NCBI RefSeq assembly: GCF_050467285.1
Contig: NZ_JBCMUN010000001.1
Coordinates: 868,001-932,000 of the forward strand
DNA: 64,000 nucleotides
Direction of reading: 5' to 3'
Origin: Paenibacillus_E oryzisoli_A
GTDB lineage: Bacteria; Bacillota; Bacilli; Paenibacillales; NBRC-103111
Shown here in pieces: positions 1 to 9,863 of the stretch. The translations under genes and the position numbers were made by a program. Under the pieces are notes generated by a model. That model was not told the origin of the DNA and did not search any database. It worked only from the letters and a program-made list of their open reading frames with translations. The first letter of the stretch is position 1, and each line of letters starts with the position of its first letter.

Positions 1-96
1 CAGCTATAAGGCATTATTTGGCGGCAAGTAATCAGGACAACGGCATAGCTGGATGGTGGGCGTTTCCGCTCACTGTCCGATTTTTCCATATGCGAT

Positions 97-110
97 TGTA
101 AGCGCTTCTA
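97..110. promoter_or_regulatory. Putative cre (CcpA) site upstream of the SLH beta-helix gene
   Basis: The sequence TGTAAGCGCTTCTA matches 12 of 14 positions of the Bacillus cre consensus TGWAANCGNTNWCA, including the central AAGCGCTT core. It lies about 50 nt before the start codon at 161, where a CcpA site could act on that gene. The location and match are seen; function as a catabolite-repression site is inferred. Confidence 0.45.
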
Positions 111-160
111 ATTCAAGAGGCACTGCTCAACGACTAGCCAAAGAAAGGATTGAATAATGG

Positions 161-3100
161 ATGAATGTTGTAAAAAAAGTGCACCTATGGTTGCTCATGC
201 TTGCTCTTGTGGGCACGGCTGTAATGGCACCTGTCATTCCAGCGGTCAAAGCTTATGCCGCAGGAGAAACCAAATATGAAGCTGAGACGGCCGCAGCTGT
301 CGATGCGAGCGTGCAGACGGTCACCGGTGCTGTGTATTCGGGAACGGGCTACCGAGATTTGGGCAGCAAGGCAAATGGCGCCAGTGTGACGTGGACGACC
401 GTTCAAGCAGCCACTTACGGGAATTATATTCTTACTGTGAAATACAGCAATACGGATGCGGATGCGAAACCGATTAACCTGATTGTCAACGGCCAGGAGG
501 TTGCCAAGTTTGCCGGCAGCCCGACAGGACAAGGGCCGCTGCCGATCTGGGGCTCGCTTACGGCCGTCGTGATTTTGAATCAAGGCAACAATACGGTTAA
601 AGTTACTTCCGAAAGTGCAGACGGCCCTTTGGTCGATGATCTTGAAGTGACGTCTTTCGCGACGATTATTGAAGCGGAGAATGGCGGCGGAGCCGCACAT
701 GTGGGTGCAAGCGTGGCAGCTAATGTGGGAACTGCGCCGGGCTTCTCCGGGTCTGGTTATGTGAGCTTGCAGCCAAGTCCAACGAGTTATTTGCTGTATA
801 CCAACGTGGTTGTTCCTCAAACAGGCCAGTATACGATTAAAGTCAGGTACAGCTTGCTAAGCGGCTCCCGTCCTTATGCGGTAACGGTCAATGGCACGAG
901 AGTGCAGGACGCCAAAGGGGTATCCTCTGGTTCATGGGCGAACTGGTCCTATGAGGAACTAACGGGGATCACCTTCAACGCAGGGGTGAATACGCTGAAG
1001 ATTGAACGAATCGGTGCAAATGCGACACCGGTGATCGACAGATTTGAAATTGTCTCCGAGGCCCCTATGGAATTGGGCGATCAAACGTTTCGGACGACTA
1101 CCTTTGAGACATCCGATGTGGATCCTGTCATTGCCGGCACGGCAACGGGAGCGGCAACGAATTCGCCGCTGATTCTGGGCAGCGCCCTCAAAAGCACGGC
1201 GGCCAGCACGGTGAAACTCGTGCAGGAGGCGGGCTCCCGCTGGGCGGAAGTCACATCTCCGGCAGCCAAACAAGGCATTGTCGGCTTCCCTTTCCACGCC
1301 AGCTGGCTTGCGCCAGTGCCGATGAAGACCTATACGCTGGAATCCAGCTTTATGCTGAAGGATGATAAGGCGAACTATATTTTTAAATTGATCAGTGCAG
1401 CTGGACTGGAAAGCTCCGTATTTGTTTTCGGGATGGATAACCAGATCTATGCCCGTTCCGCCAATACACCTGTGGGAGCGTTGGCAGCCAGGGCGCCATG
1501 GAGCCTGAATACGGTGTATAAAGTGAAGCTTGTTTTCCATGTGGATACCAAAAGCTATGATATGTACGTGAATGATGTGAAGCTTGTAGACAGTGAGCCT
1601 TTGGAAAACAACGCCTACTTGGGCGGATTGAAAGGCTTTTATTTGGAAGCGAAGGATGGAGCGCGACAGGAGTCCAAAATACTCGTTGACGACATTCAGA
1701 TGTCGGGATCGAGTGCAGCGGGGACAGCGCCAGTCGTTAATCCGAACCCGGGATCGATCTTCGACGAACAGCCGTACATCGGCAATCCCGTCGTTTATTA
1801 TGTAAGCCCATCTGGTCTCGATACGAATGACGGTAAGTCCACAGCAACGCCATTCAAAACGATTACGAAAGCGGTAAGCGTAACGAATCCGGGAGATACC
1901 GTGAATCTCATGCCGGGCACGTATTCACCGACGAATGACGTGGGCGATTTCGTTCTTATTAACCGCTCCGGGGCAAAAGATGTGCATACGGGGGAATTGC
2001 ATTACATTACGTATAAGGCTTATGACCCTGATAATAAACCGAAACTCCTTCTCCCTAACAATATTAAAGGCGTCTGGGATATGGTTGATGTCAGCGCCAA
2101 CTACATTATCATCGATGGTCTTGAAGTCGAAGGCAACAACATGAATTTAACTGTGGCTGACGGAGAAGCGAATTATAACAGCAAGGTGGCTGGCGGATCG
2201 GATTGGTCCAATTATGCCAAAACGAATACGAACGGAATCAACGTCCAGGGTCACCATATCGTTGTCCGGAATAGCCATGTCCATCATTTGTCCGGCGGCG
2301 GGGTGAACGTTGGTGGAGCAGACTATATTACTGTTGAGAACAATGACATTCACTCCAACGCTTGGTTTACCTTCTATGGCACGAGCGGCATCAGCTTTTT
2401 AAACGATGTGGACGTCGATAACAACACGACCGATTACAAGATGATTGTGCGCAACAACCTTGTTTACGACAATGAGACGAAGGTTAAGTGGGAAAAAAAC
2501 AAAGGGTATACCGATGGCAACGGCATTATTTTCGATGTAGACGAAACGTATAAAGGCAAGAAACTGGTGATGAACAACATCGTCTTCAACAATGGAGGCG
2601 GCGGCATTCATATCTACAGAAGTCATAATGTTCATGTGATCAACAATACGGTTTTTCATAACAGCAGAAGTCCTTATTTAAAATATCCGAACATGGATGT
2701 GCAATCCGGCGATAATGCGATCTTCCTGAACAATATCTCCGTCGCAAGAGATGAAGACGGGGAATACGCGAACCAAAGCAGCGGCTTCAATAACCTTTTT
2801 GCGAACAATTTATATAGCGGCTTAACCCGGTTCCTCGGAAAAAATGATCGGGTTGCCGATCCGAAGTTTGTCTCTGTCACAGGAGCTGTCTACGATTTCC
2901 ATCTGCAGGCAGACTCGCCGGCGATAGATAATGGCACACGTACTTTATTGCAAGATATAGATTACGATGGTCAAGCGCGTCCTTATGCAGGAGCGGGATC
3001 CAATACAAGAGTAGATATCGGCGCTTACGAAACGGCAAGCAATAATCCGGCTTTCCTGGCCGACGACAGCGTACAATTCATAGAGCCGACACCGGATGTC

Positions 3101-5170
3101 TCGAAGTCAGCGACAGCGGCTAAGGGCACACCGGTCATTGATGGGCAAATCGAAGATGTTTGGTCCACAACCGAGGGCTTCCAGGCTCTGTATCTCAGCG
3201 ATTATACGAGGCCGGCACCTTTAGCAACTGTGCGTCTGTTATGGGGCGAACATAATCTGTATGTGCTTGCGGAAGTCAAGGACGACAATTTGAACGCCAC
3301 CGGCGGCAACTTATGGGAGCATGATTCCATGGAGTTTTTCGTAGATGAGAACGACGCCAAGACAACTTCCTTCCAGTCCGATGATCGGCATTATCGCGTC
3401 AATTATTTGAATTTGAAAAGCGGCGGCACCAACGTTACCCCTGACATCTTTACTTCAGCGACCAGCGTCGTTGATGGCGGTTATATTATTGAAGCTGCGC
3501 TTCCTTTGACAAGCATCACCGGTGCAGTTGGTTCCATCATTGGTTTCGATGCCGGTGCCAGCGACGACAGCAACTATGACGGCATTCGGGATAACGCTAC
3601 GATGTGGAGCAATCGCAGGATTAATTCCAATGCTTCAACTCAGTGGTATGGCAATGTCACTTTCGTAGCGGCACCAACCATTGCGAGTTTGACACCGGTC
3701 ACTGTGAATACGACCGTCGGTCATGCACCGACGCTGCCATCCGTCGTACAGGCAACATATACGAGCGGAGCTATTGCGAGCGCGGCTGTCGTGTGGGAAG
3801 CTATTGATTCCAGCCGGTATGCAAGTGCAGGAGAATTTACAGTCCATGGTACGGTGACAGGCACCGACATTCAAGCTGTTGCTCATGTTGTCGTTGCAAC
3901 TGAGACACCGGGCGGAACGACGCCGGGAGGAACGACGCCGGGAGGAACGACATCGGGAGGAACGACATCCGGGGGAACGACATCCAGCGGAACGACACCT
4001 GTCATCGAAGGAGCTGTTCTTAAAGTAACCCCAACGATGGCAGGTACTGAGGCTACATCTGAGGTTACGATGGAGACGCTTCAGAAGCTGTTTGCGCAAA
4101 CGCAAGCTAACGACGCAGGCGTCAAGCAATCCACGGTTAACGTGAAACCGGCAGAAGGCGCCAAAGCTTATGTGCAAGGACTTCCTGCGCAGCTGTTCGC
4201 AGCGGGCACAGGAACGAATAAGCTTGTGATTCAAACGGCTTTGGCAACTGTCACTGTACCGGACAATATGCTGAAGGGGAAAGATCTGGCAGGTGCTTCC
4301 AAGATTGAACTTCGCATTGCCCAAGCGGATACCTCCGGCTGGAAGCAGGAGTTGAAGGACAAGATCGGCAGCAAGCCCGTGCTTGACCTGGCCATGATGA
4401 CGGACGGCAAGCGCATCGAATGGAAGAACAATCAAGCGCCCGTGACGGTTGCTATCCCTTATCAGCCAACAGCGGAAGAATTGAAAAAACCGGAGCATAT
4501 CGCGATCTGGTATGTCGATGGGGCAGGCAAGATCATCAAGATACCTTCGGGCAAATACAATGCGGAAACGGGAACCATTACCTTCACCGCGACGCATTTC
4601 AGCCAGTATGCTGTTGGCTTCGAAGTGAAAAGCTTTAGCGATTTGGGCAATTTCGCTTGGGCCAAAGATGCCATCGAGGTACTTGTGTCCAAAGGAATCG
4701 TGAATGGGACGACGGAGTCCACCTATGCTCCGGGCGAACGCATTACAAGAGCGGATTTCCTCGCTCTCTTGGTTCGCACGCTGGGCCTAGAGAAAGACGT
4801 TCAATCCAATTTCGAAGATGTGAAAAGCACGGACTACTTCTTCACCGAGATTGGCATCGCCAAAGCACTCGGCATCACCGACGGAATCGGCGGCAATCAG
4901 TTCCAGCCGAAGCAACCGATTACGCGCCAGGATATGATGGTTCTGACGGCAAGAGCAATGAAGCTGGCAGGCAAGGCACTTCCAGCAGCCACAGCCCACA
5001 ACTTCGCGGCATTCAGCGACAGAGGCAGTGTGTCGGACTACGCGGCAAGCAGCGTTGCGGCACTCGTGCAGGGAGGGCTTGTACAAGGCAGCGGCGCCAT
5101 GCTGGCTCCTCAAGCGGCCGCTTCGCGAGCCGAAGTGGCGGTACTCATGTATCGCTTGTACAATCGATAG
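161..5170 (+). CDS. SLH-anchored multidomain beta-helix protein (pectate-lyase-like) with carbohydrate-binding modules
   Basis: A 1669-residue surface enzyme candidate. The order is: signal peptide (about 1-34, ending AYA-A); two CBM6/35-like beta-sandwich modules (36-166 and 167-300, each with a YEAE or IEAEN start); a LamG-like region (305-515); a right-handed beta-helix beginning YYVSPSGLDTNDG and ending DIGAYE (543-955), of the type seen in PL9-like pectate lyases; a CBM9-like module (981-1165); a bacterial Ig-like Big_4 module (1173-1247); a GGTTPGGTT linker; an unassigned domain; and three SLH repeats (about 1490-1669) that should hold the protein on secondary cell-wall polymer. The start is the ATG at 161 behind AAAGGA. 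The next gene encodes a shorter paralogue of the beta-helix without the anchor. Lyase activity and the pectin-like substrate are inferences from the fold. Confidence 0.85.
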   Translation: MNVVKKVHLWLLMLALVGTAVMAPVIPAVKAYAAGETKYEAETAAAVDASVQTVTGAVYSGTGYRDLGSKANGASVTWTTVQAATYGNYILTVKYSNTDADAKPINLIVNGQEVAKFAGSPTGQGPLPIWGSLTAVVILNQGNNTVKVTSESADGPLVDDLEVTSFATIIEAENGGGAAHVGASVAANVGTAPGFSGSGYVSLQPSPTSYLLYTNVVVPQTGQYTIKVRYSLLSGSRPYAVTVNGTRVQDAKGVSSGSWANWSYEELTGITFNAGVNTLKIERIGANATPVIDRFEIVSEAPMELGDQTFRTTTFETSDVDPVIAGTATGAATNSPLILGSALKSTAASTVKLVQEAGSRWAEVTSPAAKQGIVGFPFHASWLAPVPMKTYTLESSFMLKDDKANYIFKLISAAGLESSVFVFGMDNQIYARSANTPVGALAARAPWSLNTVYKVKLVFHVDTKSYDMYVNDVKLVDSEPLENNAYLGGLKGFYLEAKDGARQESKILVDDIQMSGSSAAGTAPVVNPNPGSIFDEQPYIGNPVVYYVSPSGLDTNDGKSTATPFKTITKAVSVTNPGDTVNLMPGTYSPTNDVGDFVLINRSGAKDVHTGELHYITYKAYDPDNKPKLLLPNNIKGVWDMVDVSANYIIIDGLEVEGNNMNLTVADGEANYNSKVAGGSDWSNYAKTNTNGINVQGHHIVVRNSHVHHLSGGGVNVGGADYITVENNDIHSNAWFTFYGTSGISFLNDVDVDNNTTDYKMIVRNNLVYDNETKVKWEKNKGYTDGNGIIFDVDETYKGKKLVMNNIVFNNGGGGIHIYRSHNVHVINNTVFHNSRSPYLKYPNMDVQSGDNAIFLNNISVARDEDGEYANQSSGFNNLFANNLYSGLTRFLGKNDRVADPKFVSVTGAVYDFHLQADSPAIDNGTRTLLQDIDYDGQARPYAGAGSNTRVDIGAYETASNNPAFLADDSVQFIEPTPDVSKSATAAKGTPVIDGQIEDVWSTTEGFQALYLSDYTRPAPLATVRLLWGEHNLYVLAEVKDDNLNATGGNLWEHDSMEFFVDENDAKTTSFQSDDRHYRVNYLNLKSGGTNVTPDIFTSATSVVDGGYIIEAALPLTSITGAVGSIIGFDAGASDDSNYDGIRDNATMWSNRRINSNASTQWYGNVTFVAAPTIASLTPVTVNTTVGHAPTLPSVVQATYTSGAIASAAVVWEAIDSSRYASAGEFTVHGTVTGTDIQAVAHVVVATETPGGTTPGGTTPGGTTSGGTTSGGTTSSGTTPVIEGAVLKVTPTMAGTEATSEVTMETLQKLFAQTQANDAGVKQSTVNVKPAEGAKAYVQGLPAQLFAAGTGTNKLVIQTALATVTVPDNMLKGKDLAGASKIELRIAQADTSGWKQELKDKIGSKPVLDLAMMTDGKRIEWKNNQAPVTVAIPYQPTAEELKKPEHIAIWYVDGAGKIIKIPSGKYNAETGTITFTATHFSQYAVGFEVKSFSDLGNFAWAKDAIEVLVSKGIVNGTTESTYAPGERITRADFLALLVRTLGLEKDVQSNFEDVKSTDYFFTEIGIAKALGITDGIGGNQFQPKQPITRQDMMVLTARAMKLAGKALPAATAHNFAAFSDRGSVSDYAASSVAALVQGGLVQGSGAMLAPQAAASRAEVAVLMYRLYNR
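3908..3996 (+). repeat. In-frame 15-bp tandem repeat encoding a GGTT[PS] linker
   Basis: About six copies of a 15-bp unit of the form GGAGGAACGACGCCG code for G-G-T-T-P/S repeats. They form a flexible linker between the Ig-like module and the C-terminal part of the SLH protein. Copy number in such linkers often varies between strains. Confidence 0.8.
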
Positions 5171-5198
5171 TTTTTCATAAAATGCAGCTGCGAGATTC

Positions 5199-5230
5199 GG
5201 GGAATAATCGAGGGATTATTCCCCATTTTT
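5199..5230 (+). terminator. Rho-independent terminator
   Basis: An 11-bp perfect stem (GGGGAATAATC / GATTATTCCCC) with a 4-nt loop is followed by ATTTTTC. It sits 28 nt after the SLH gene stop and separates it from the next gene. Confidence 0.85.
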
Positions 5231-5333
5231 CTTACATACTTGGTTAAGGAGGTGGGGGTCTTCAAAAACATTGTCGTCGTAACGTTGTTGCAGGCGTTGC
5301 TAAAATGTGAATTTTACTAAGGAGGAATGATCG

Positions 5334-7085
5334 ATGAGTTCAGAATTTGGCTTTACCAAGTCAACAAAGATCATAGGTATACTCGTATTTCTGCTGGCGC
5401 TCTGTTCCGGGTTTGTTGTTAGCAATCCGGTGTATGCTGCGGGGCAAACCTATTATGTCGACATCGATACCGGAGTGGATGCCAGCGGTTACGGAACCAG
5501 TCCCAGCACACCGTTCAAAAACATTCAATACGCCGCCAATTTAACGAATCCAGGCGATACCGTTTATGTGATGAACGGCACCTATTACAAGACGAGTGAT
5601 CAAGCGGTTTTTCAAATTACACGATCCGGGAGTGCGACGGGGGGATATATCAATTATGTGGCATATCCGGGGCATCACCCCAAGCTCAAGGCGATCGATG
5701 CCTGGAATCATATTATTGTAAACGCTTCCTACATTAAAATTGAGGGGCTAGAGATCGAGGGCGATAACGCTAATCTGACTTTAAGCGATGGAGAGGCGCG
5801 ATATAATCATTTTGTTCAAAATAATCCAACAGGCACCATCGACTGGAACTATGTTCGAAAAACGCAGACAAATGGCATCTATATCGCACCCGTGGGAGGC
5901 AGCACCTCATATCCTCATCACGTAATCATTAAGAATAATATTGTTCATGATGTGCCTGGAGGTGGAATCGGTGCGACGAGTGCTGATTATTTGACCTTTG
6001 AGAGTAATACGGTTTACAACAACGCCTGGTATACGTTCTATGGGAATAGCGGCATCTCCATCCTTACACCAAAGAATGCAGATTCGAATACGTCAACCTA
6101 TCGAAATATCATCCGCAACAACCGGGTGTATAACAATAAAACACTGGTTAAATGGTGGAAAATACAAGACTATTCCGATGGCAATGGCATCATTATCGAC
6201 AGCACCCAAAATGCGCCTGCTTACACAGGCAAGACACTGGTGACCAATAATCTCGTTTATTTGAACGGGGGCTCCGGTATTCATTCATTTAAAAGCGCAG
6301 ATGTAGACATCATCAACAATACGGCCTACAACAATTCGTCCCAGTTGAATTACGGGGAAATATTTGCACAATCATCCAACAATGTGAATATTCTCAATAA
6401 TATTATGGTGGCCAGAACGGGGAGAAATATCAACACGAATTACAGTAATACGAATGTGACTACGAATTATAATATCTACAGCAATGGCAATCCCGTTGTC
6501 AGTGGATCGTATGACATTTGGGGTGACCCGTTGTTCATGAACGCGGCCGGTGGCGATTTCCGGGTGAAGATTGGCTCTAACGCGATCGATACCGGAACAT
6601 CCAGCTTGGCCCCCAGCACGGACTACGTATATAACACACGGCCCCGTGGAGCAGGTCCTGATCGCGGAGCATACGAAAGTCAGAATCTGATCGGCAACCC
6701 AAGCTTCGAATGGACGAACCTGGGCAGTTGGGCCAAGGAGCTCAACAGTGCGGGCATTACGGTTCAAAATACGGGGGCTTACTCGGGCACGTACAAGGCG
6801 GCGTTCAGCACAACAGCAGCAACCAAGCTTGCACAGACCGTGACTGCTGCCGCCACGAAAACCTACACCGTAACCGCCTACATCAATACGAACATCGCAA
6901 GCGATGTGAAGCTGGGGGCAGACGTCGCCGGCGTAAACAAGGGGCAAGTGACGGTAACGCCGAGCGGGTACAAAAAGGCAACCTTTACGATCAACGCAGC
7001 TGCCGGAGATGCCATCAAGGTGTGGATCAGCGCGCCTGCCAGCGCGGGGGGCTGGGTGGCCATTGACGATATTTCCGTCGAATAA
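5334..7085 (+). CDS. Secreted right-handed beta-helix protein (pectate-lyase-like) with C-terminal beta-sandwich module
   Basis: A 583-residue secreted protein. A hydrophobic signal peptide (about 1-36, ending VYA-A) is followed by a beta-helix (40-445) that starts YYVDIDTGVDASG and ends DRGAYE. It is clearly paralogous to the helix of the preceding gene: both carry NPGDTV..M.GTY, a GLE.EG.N.NLT..DGEA.YN block and a DGNGII.D block. The C-terminus (450-583) starts NLIGNPSFE and ends AIDDISVE, which resembles a CBM_4_9-type carbohydrate-binding module. There is no SLH domain, so this copy should diffuse freely. AAGGAGGA precedes the ATG at 5334. The gene is bounded by terminators on both sides, so it is probably monocistronic. 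The enzyme class (PL9-like or glycosidase) cannot be settled by reading. Confidence 0.8.
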   Translation: MSSEFGFTKSTKIIGILVFLLALCSGFVVSNPVYAAGQTYYVDIDTGVDASGYGTSPSTPFKNIQYAANLTNPGDTVYVMNGTYYKTSDQAVFQITRSGSATGGYINYVAYPGHHPKLKAIDAWNHIIVNASYIKIEGLEIEGDNANLTLSDGEARYNHFVQNNPTGTIDWNYVRKTQTNGIYIAPVGGSTSYPHHVIIKNNIVHDVPGGGIGATSADYLTFESNTVYNNAWYTFYGNSGISILTPKNADSNTSTYRNIIRNNRVYNNKTLVKWWKIQDYSDGNGIIIDSTQNAPAYTGKTLVTNNLVYLNGGSGIHSFKSADVDIINNTAYNNSSQLNYGEIFAQSSNNVNILNNIMVARTGRNINTNYSNTNVTTNYNIYSNGNPVVSGSYDIWGDPLFMNAAGGDFRVKIGSNAIDTGTSSLAPSTDYVYNTRPRGAGPDRGAYESQNLIGNPSFEWTNLGSWAKELNSAGITVQNTGAYSGTYKAAFSTTAATKLAQTVTAAATKTYTVTAYINTNIASDVKLGADVAGVNKGQVTVTPSGYKKATFTINAAAGDAIKVWISAPASAGGWVAIDDISVE

Positions 7086-7086
7086 A

Positions 7087-7130
7087 TTGAAGGAGGGGAT
7101 CCCCGATTGGGATCCCCTCCTTCAATTTTA
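7087..7130. terminator. Bidirectional terminator between convergent genes
   Basis: A perfect 17-bp stem (7087-7103 with 7109-7125) and a 5-nt loop are flanked by TTTTA on the right and AATAAA on the left. It can end both the beta-helix gene (plus) and the Bce-type operon (minus), whose last gene stops at 7137. Confidence 0.9.
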
Positions 7131-7136
7131 TGAAAC

Positions 7137-9080
7137 CTACAAAGCGTCAGCAATCACCTTCCGGTAATGGCGTACCGACAAAATACCGAACACGGAGTAC
7201 AGCGCCGTGTAGAGAATCATGACCACCAGCATCGGTGTCCAAAGCTCGGTTCCGAACAGGAACCATCCGGATTGAACCGCGAAATAGCTGTGAAACAGCC
7301 CAATGATCAAAGGAATGCCAAAATTGAATAATTGTTTAATTTTGATCCCGTTTAAGAGGTCGGTCTGCGTAAAACCAAGCTTTCGGAGCACGGTATACGT
7401 CGATTTCTCGTCTTCGCTTTCGTCCATCTGTTTAAAGTACAGAATGCAGCCGGACGTAATGAGGAAGGTCAGCCCCAGGAAGCCGACGATGAACATGAGC
7501 AAGCCCATGCGGTTTCTGGATTCCGCGGCCATATCCAGGCGGGAACCATAGCCGCTTCGATCTTTATCATAGAAGCTGTGGAACAATTGGTTCGCTTTCT
7601 CTAAGTTTTTCGCGTCTGCGACATCAATCCCGAGATAGACGGAGGCGTTCCGCTGAATGCTGGGATCGAGATTTTGCTTGAGAAGTTGGAACGTCGCATC
7701 GTCCACAATGGCAACGGGCAGGGAGCTGCTGGAAAAATGCCAGGAAACGAAAGCTTGTTTTTCGATGCCGATATAGGTTAATGGGACAGATGTGGTTGGT
7801 GTCAGAATTTGCGTGATGCCGCCTTTATGAAAGTTAACGAGGGCTAACATTTCGTCGCTGGCGCCAGTGAACAGGAGTTGATCCATGCCCACATCCGGCA
7901 CTCCCGTCGAGGCATCGCTGATCACAGCCATTTGCCTTGGACCCGGCTCCGAAATCAAGCCGCCTTTGGCATCTAAGACTTGATCCAGATTCGCTTTCAC
8001 CTGAATAACCTCGATCCGAGTGTCTTTATGCGGAATCCCGCCATCATCCAAGGCTTTCGTCAAAAGATCCGCGTCCTGCTGTTTGGTAAAAACAAAGTGT
8101 GCGGGCAGACTGTTTTTGGCCGTTTTATCAACGGAGTAGTACGTGATGTAGCTTAGAGAGAGCAGGCCGATGGCAAGCGCCGAGACGGTTGTGATGATGG
8201 TCAGGAGCAGCGCATTGGCTTTCATGCGAAACATGATTGAAGCCAGGGAAAGCACTTCGTGCACCCGCAGCAAGCCTTTTTTCCGCCGGCGGATGCCATT
8301 CAGAATCAAGCGCACGGAGCCTTTATAGAAGAGATAGGTGCCAATGATAACGGAAGCCAGGATCAGCAGCATGCTGGATAATAAAGCGGGTGCCGTCGTA
8401 ATGCTGCCGGAGAACAGCCGCGAAGAGACGTAATATCCGAGCAGAATAAGGCTGATGCCGAGTACGCCCGTGACCGCTTCCGAAGTGGACATGGGCTTTA
8501 CCTTTGCTTCGGTGGACGAAGAGACCCGGAATAGAGAAAGGATACTCTGCCGCTTGATAAACAAATAATTGACCAACAGAATGAAGAGATAGACTGCGCT
8601 AAAGACCACGATGGTCTGAACGAACGCTTGCAAAGAAAAATGCAGCGTCGCCATCGCTTTTACACCTGTAATTTGAAACAAAATCATCAGGATCAGCTTG
8701 GATACCGAGAACCCGATAAAGGCACCGACAATCAAGGAGCCGAAGTATAAAATAAAATTTTCAGTGCTTAAAATCCGAAAAATTTTCATTTTGGTCATGC
8801 CGATGAGCTGCAGCAGGCCGATTTCTTTGCTCCGTCTTTTGACGAATATATTATTGGCGTACAAGTTGAACACCGTGACAATGGCGATCAGCAGGACCGA
8901 AGCGGTTTTCATTGCGGCGGCGCCTTTAATCGTCCCTTTGGCAGCATCCAGCGCAGGGTCGTACTGCAGGGTGACAAACGCGAAATACAGCGCGACGCTG
9001 AACATTAAAGCGAACACATACAAATAATAGTGCTTGAGATTGGCTTTCAGATTTTGCAGAATCAGACGATTAATACTCAA
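7137..9080 (-). CDS. BceB-type ABC transporter permease (FtsX family)
   Basis: A polytopic membrane permease of the peptide-antibiotic-resistance exporter type. About ten membrane segments are visible, with a large extracellular domain between segments 7 and 8 (roughly residues 310-520), which in BceB proteins binds the peptide-lipid target and signals to the kinase. The N-terminus (NLK.NLKHYYLYVFALMFSV) and the NNIFVKRRSKEIGLLQLIGM block are characteristic. I chose the TTG at 9080 because AGGTGG lies 8 nt before it; a GTG at 9092 is in frame but lacks a Shine-Dalgarno sequence. It overlaps the ATPase gene by 11 nt, which suggests translational coupling. The specific antibiotic is not predictable. 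Confidence 0.88.
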   Translation of the reverse strand: MSINRLILQNLKANLKHYYLYVFALMFSVALYFAFVTLQYDPALDAAKGTIKGAAAMKTASVLLIAIVTVFNLYANNIFVKRRSKEIGLLQLIGMTKMKIFRILSTENFILYFGSLIVGAFIGFSVSKLILMILFQITGVKAMATLHFSLQAFVQTIVVFSAVYLFILLVNYLFIKRQSILSLFRVSSSTEAKVKPMSTSEAVTGVLGISLILLGYYVSSRLFSGSITTAPALLSSMLLILASVIIGTYLFYKGSVRLILNGIRRRKKGLLRVHEVLSLASIMFRMKANALLLTIITTVSALAIGLLSLSYITYYSVDKTAKNSLPAHFVFTKQQDADLLTKALDDGGIPHKDTRIEVIQVKANLDQVLDAKGGLISEPGPRQMAVISDASTGVPDVGMDQLLFTGASDEMLALVNFHKGGITQILTPTTSVPLTYIGIEKQAFVSWHFSSSSLPVAIVDDATFQLLKQNLDPSIQRNASVYLGIDVADAKNLEKANQLFHSFYDKDRSGYGSRLDMAAESRNRMGLLMFIVGFLGLTFLITSGCILYFKQMDESEDEKSTYTVLRKLGFTQTDLLNGIKIKQLFNFGIPLIIGLFHSYFAVQSGWFLFGTELWTPMLVVMILYTALYSVFGILSVRHYRKVIADAL

Positions 9081-9831
9081 CCTGCACACCACCTAGCACA
9101 CCTTGCGTTTTCATGATGCTTTGAAAGAACGCTTGTCTCGTTTCCTGGCCTTTATAAATCTGCGAGTAAATCTGGCCGTCCTTGATAAAAACTACGCGTG
9201 AGCTGTAGCTCGCGGCGACGGAATCATGCGTCACCATCACGATGCTGGCCTGCCGGCTTTGATTGAGCACGCTCAGCTTGTTCAGCATGTCGGAAGCCGA
9301 TTTGGAATCGAGCGCCCCCGTAGGCTCATCGGCGAAAATAATATCAGGTTCGTGCACGAACGCCCTGGCTGCGGAAGTCCGCTGCTTTTGCCCGCCGGAA
9401 ATTTCGTTGGGATACTTATCCTGAAGCTCCAGAATGCCGAGCTCGGAGGCGACGGATTGGAACTTGTGCTCGGCTTCTTTCCTAGACAAGTTCGTGATGG
9501 ACAGCGGCAGCATAATGTTTTCTTTCACCGTCAGTGTGTCGAGCAGATTGTAGTCTTGGAAAATAAAGCCCAAATGCTGCTTCCGAAACTCGGCAAGCTG
9601 CTTTTCTTTCATGCCTGTCGTTTCTTTGCCATTGATCTGAATGGAGCCCTGGCTCACGCTGTCAATGGAGGAAAGCACGTTCAGCAGCGTCGTCTTCCCG
9701 GAACCGGAAGGGCCCATGATGCTGACGAATTCCCCTTTTTCAATGGCGAGGTCGAGCCCCTTAAGAACTTCTTGCTTGTTATGTTTATTGCCAAAGCTTT
9801 TATGAATTTTCACTGCGTTCAAGATGGACAC
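9070..9831 (-). CDS. BceA-type ABC transporter ATP-binding protein
   Basis: A 253-residue cytoplasmic ATPase partner of the adjacent FtsX permease. It has Walker A GPSGSGKTT, a signature loop written ISGGQKQR (usual form LSGGQQQR), Walker B IIFADEPTG with the following ALD, and a THD switch histidine. The chosen start is the GTG at 9831, giving MSILNAVKIHKSFG, because AAAGGAG lies 11 nt upstream; an upstream in-frame TTG at 9852 overlaps that Shine-Dalgarno sequence. Family knowledge: BceAB complexes release lipid II-cycle intermediates from peptide antibiotics and control the BceS kinase by flux sensing. Confidence 0.9.
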   Translation of the reverse strand: MSILNAVKIHKSFGNKHNKQEVLKGLDLAIEKGEFVSIMGPSGSGKTTLLNVLSSIDSVSQGSIQINGKETTGMKEKQLAEFRKQHLGFIFQDYNLLDTLTVKENIMLPLSITNLSRKEAEHKFQSVASELGILELQDKYPNEISGGQKQRTSAARAFVHEPDIIFADEPTGALDSKSASDMLNKLSVLNQSRQASIVMVTHDSVAASYSSRVVFIKDGQIYSQIYKGQETRQAFFQSIMKTQGVLGGVQVEY

Positions 9832-9863
9832 GGTGTGGCACACTCCTTTCAAACGATAGCTTT

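Noticed and set aside
2..31. Possible C-terminus of an upstream gene (reads SYKALFGGK then stop).
   Set aside because: Only nine codons are visible; other frames are equally open, so it cannot be supported.
3635..4597. A 320-codon minus-strand frame inside the SLH gene.
   Set aside because: Shadow of the plus-strand gene; composition (Cys/Arg/Ser-rich) is typical of an antisense reading.
5246..5312. A 22-codon hydrophobic frame (VGVFKNIVVVTLLQALL...) behind AAGGAG.
   Set aside because: The only start codon abuts the ribosome-binding sequence, and the peptide ends just before the real gene; probably chance.
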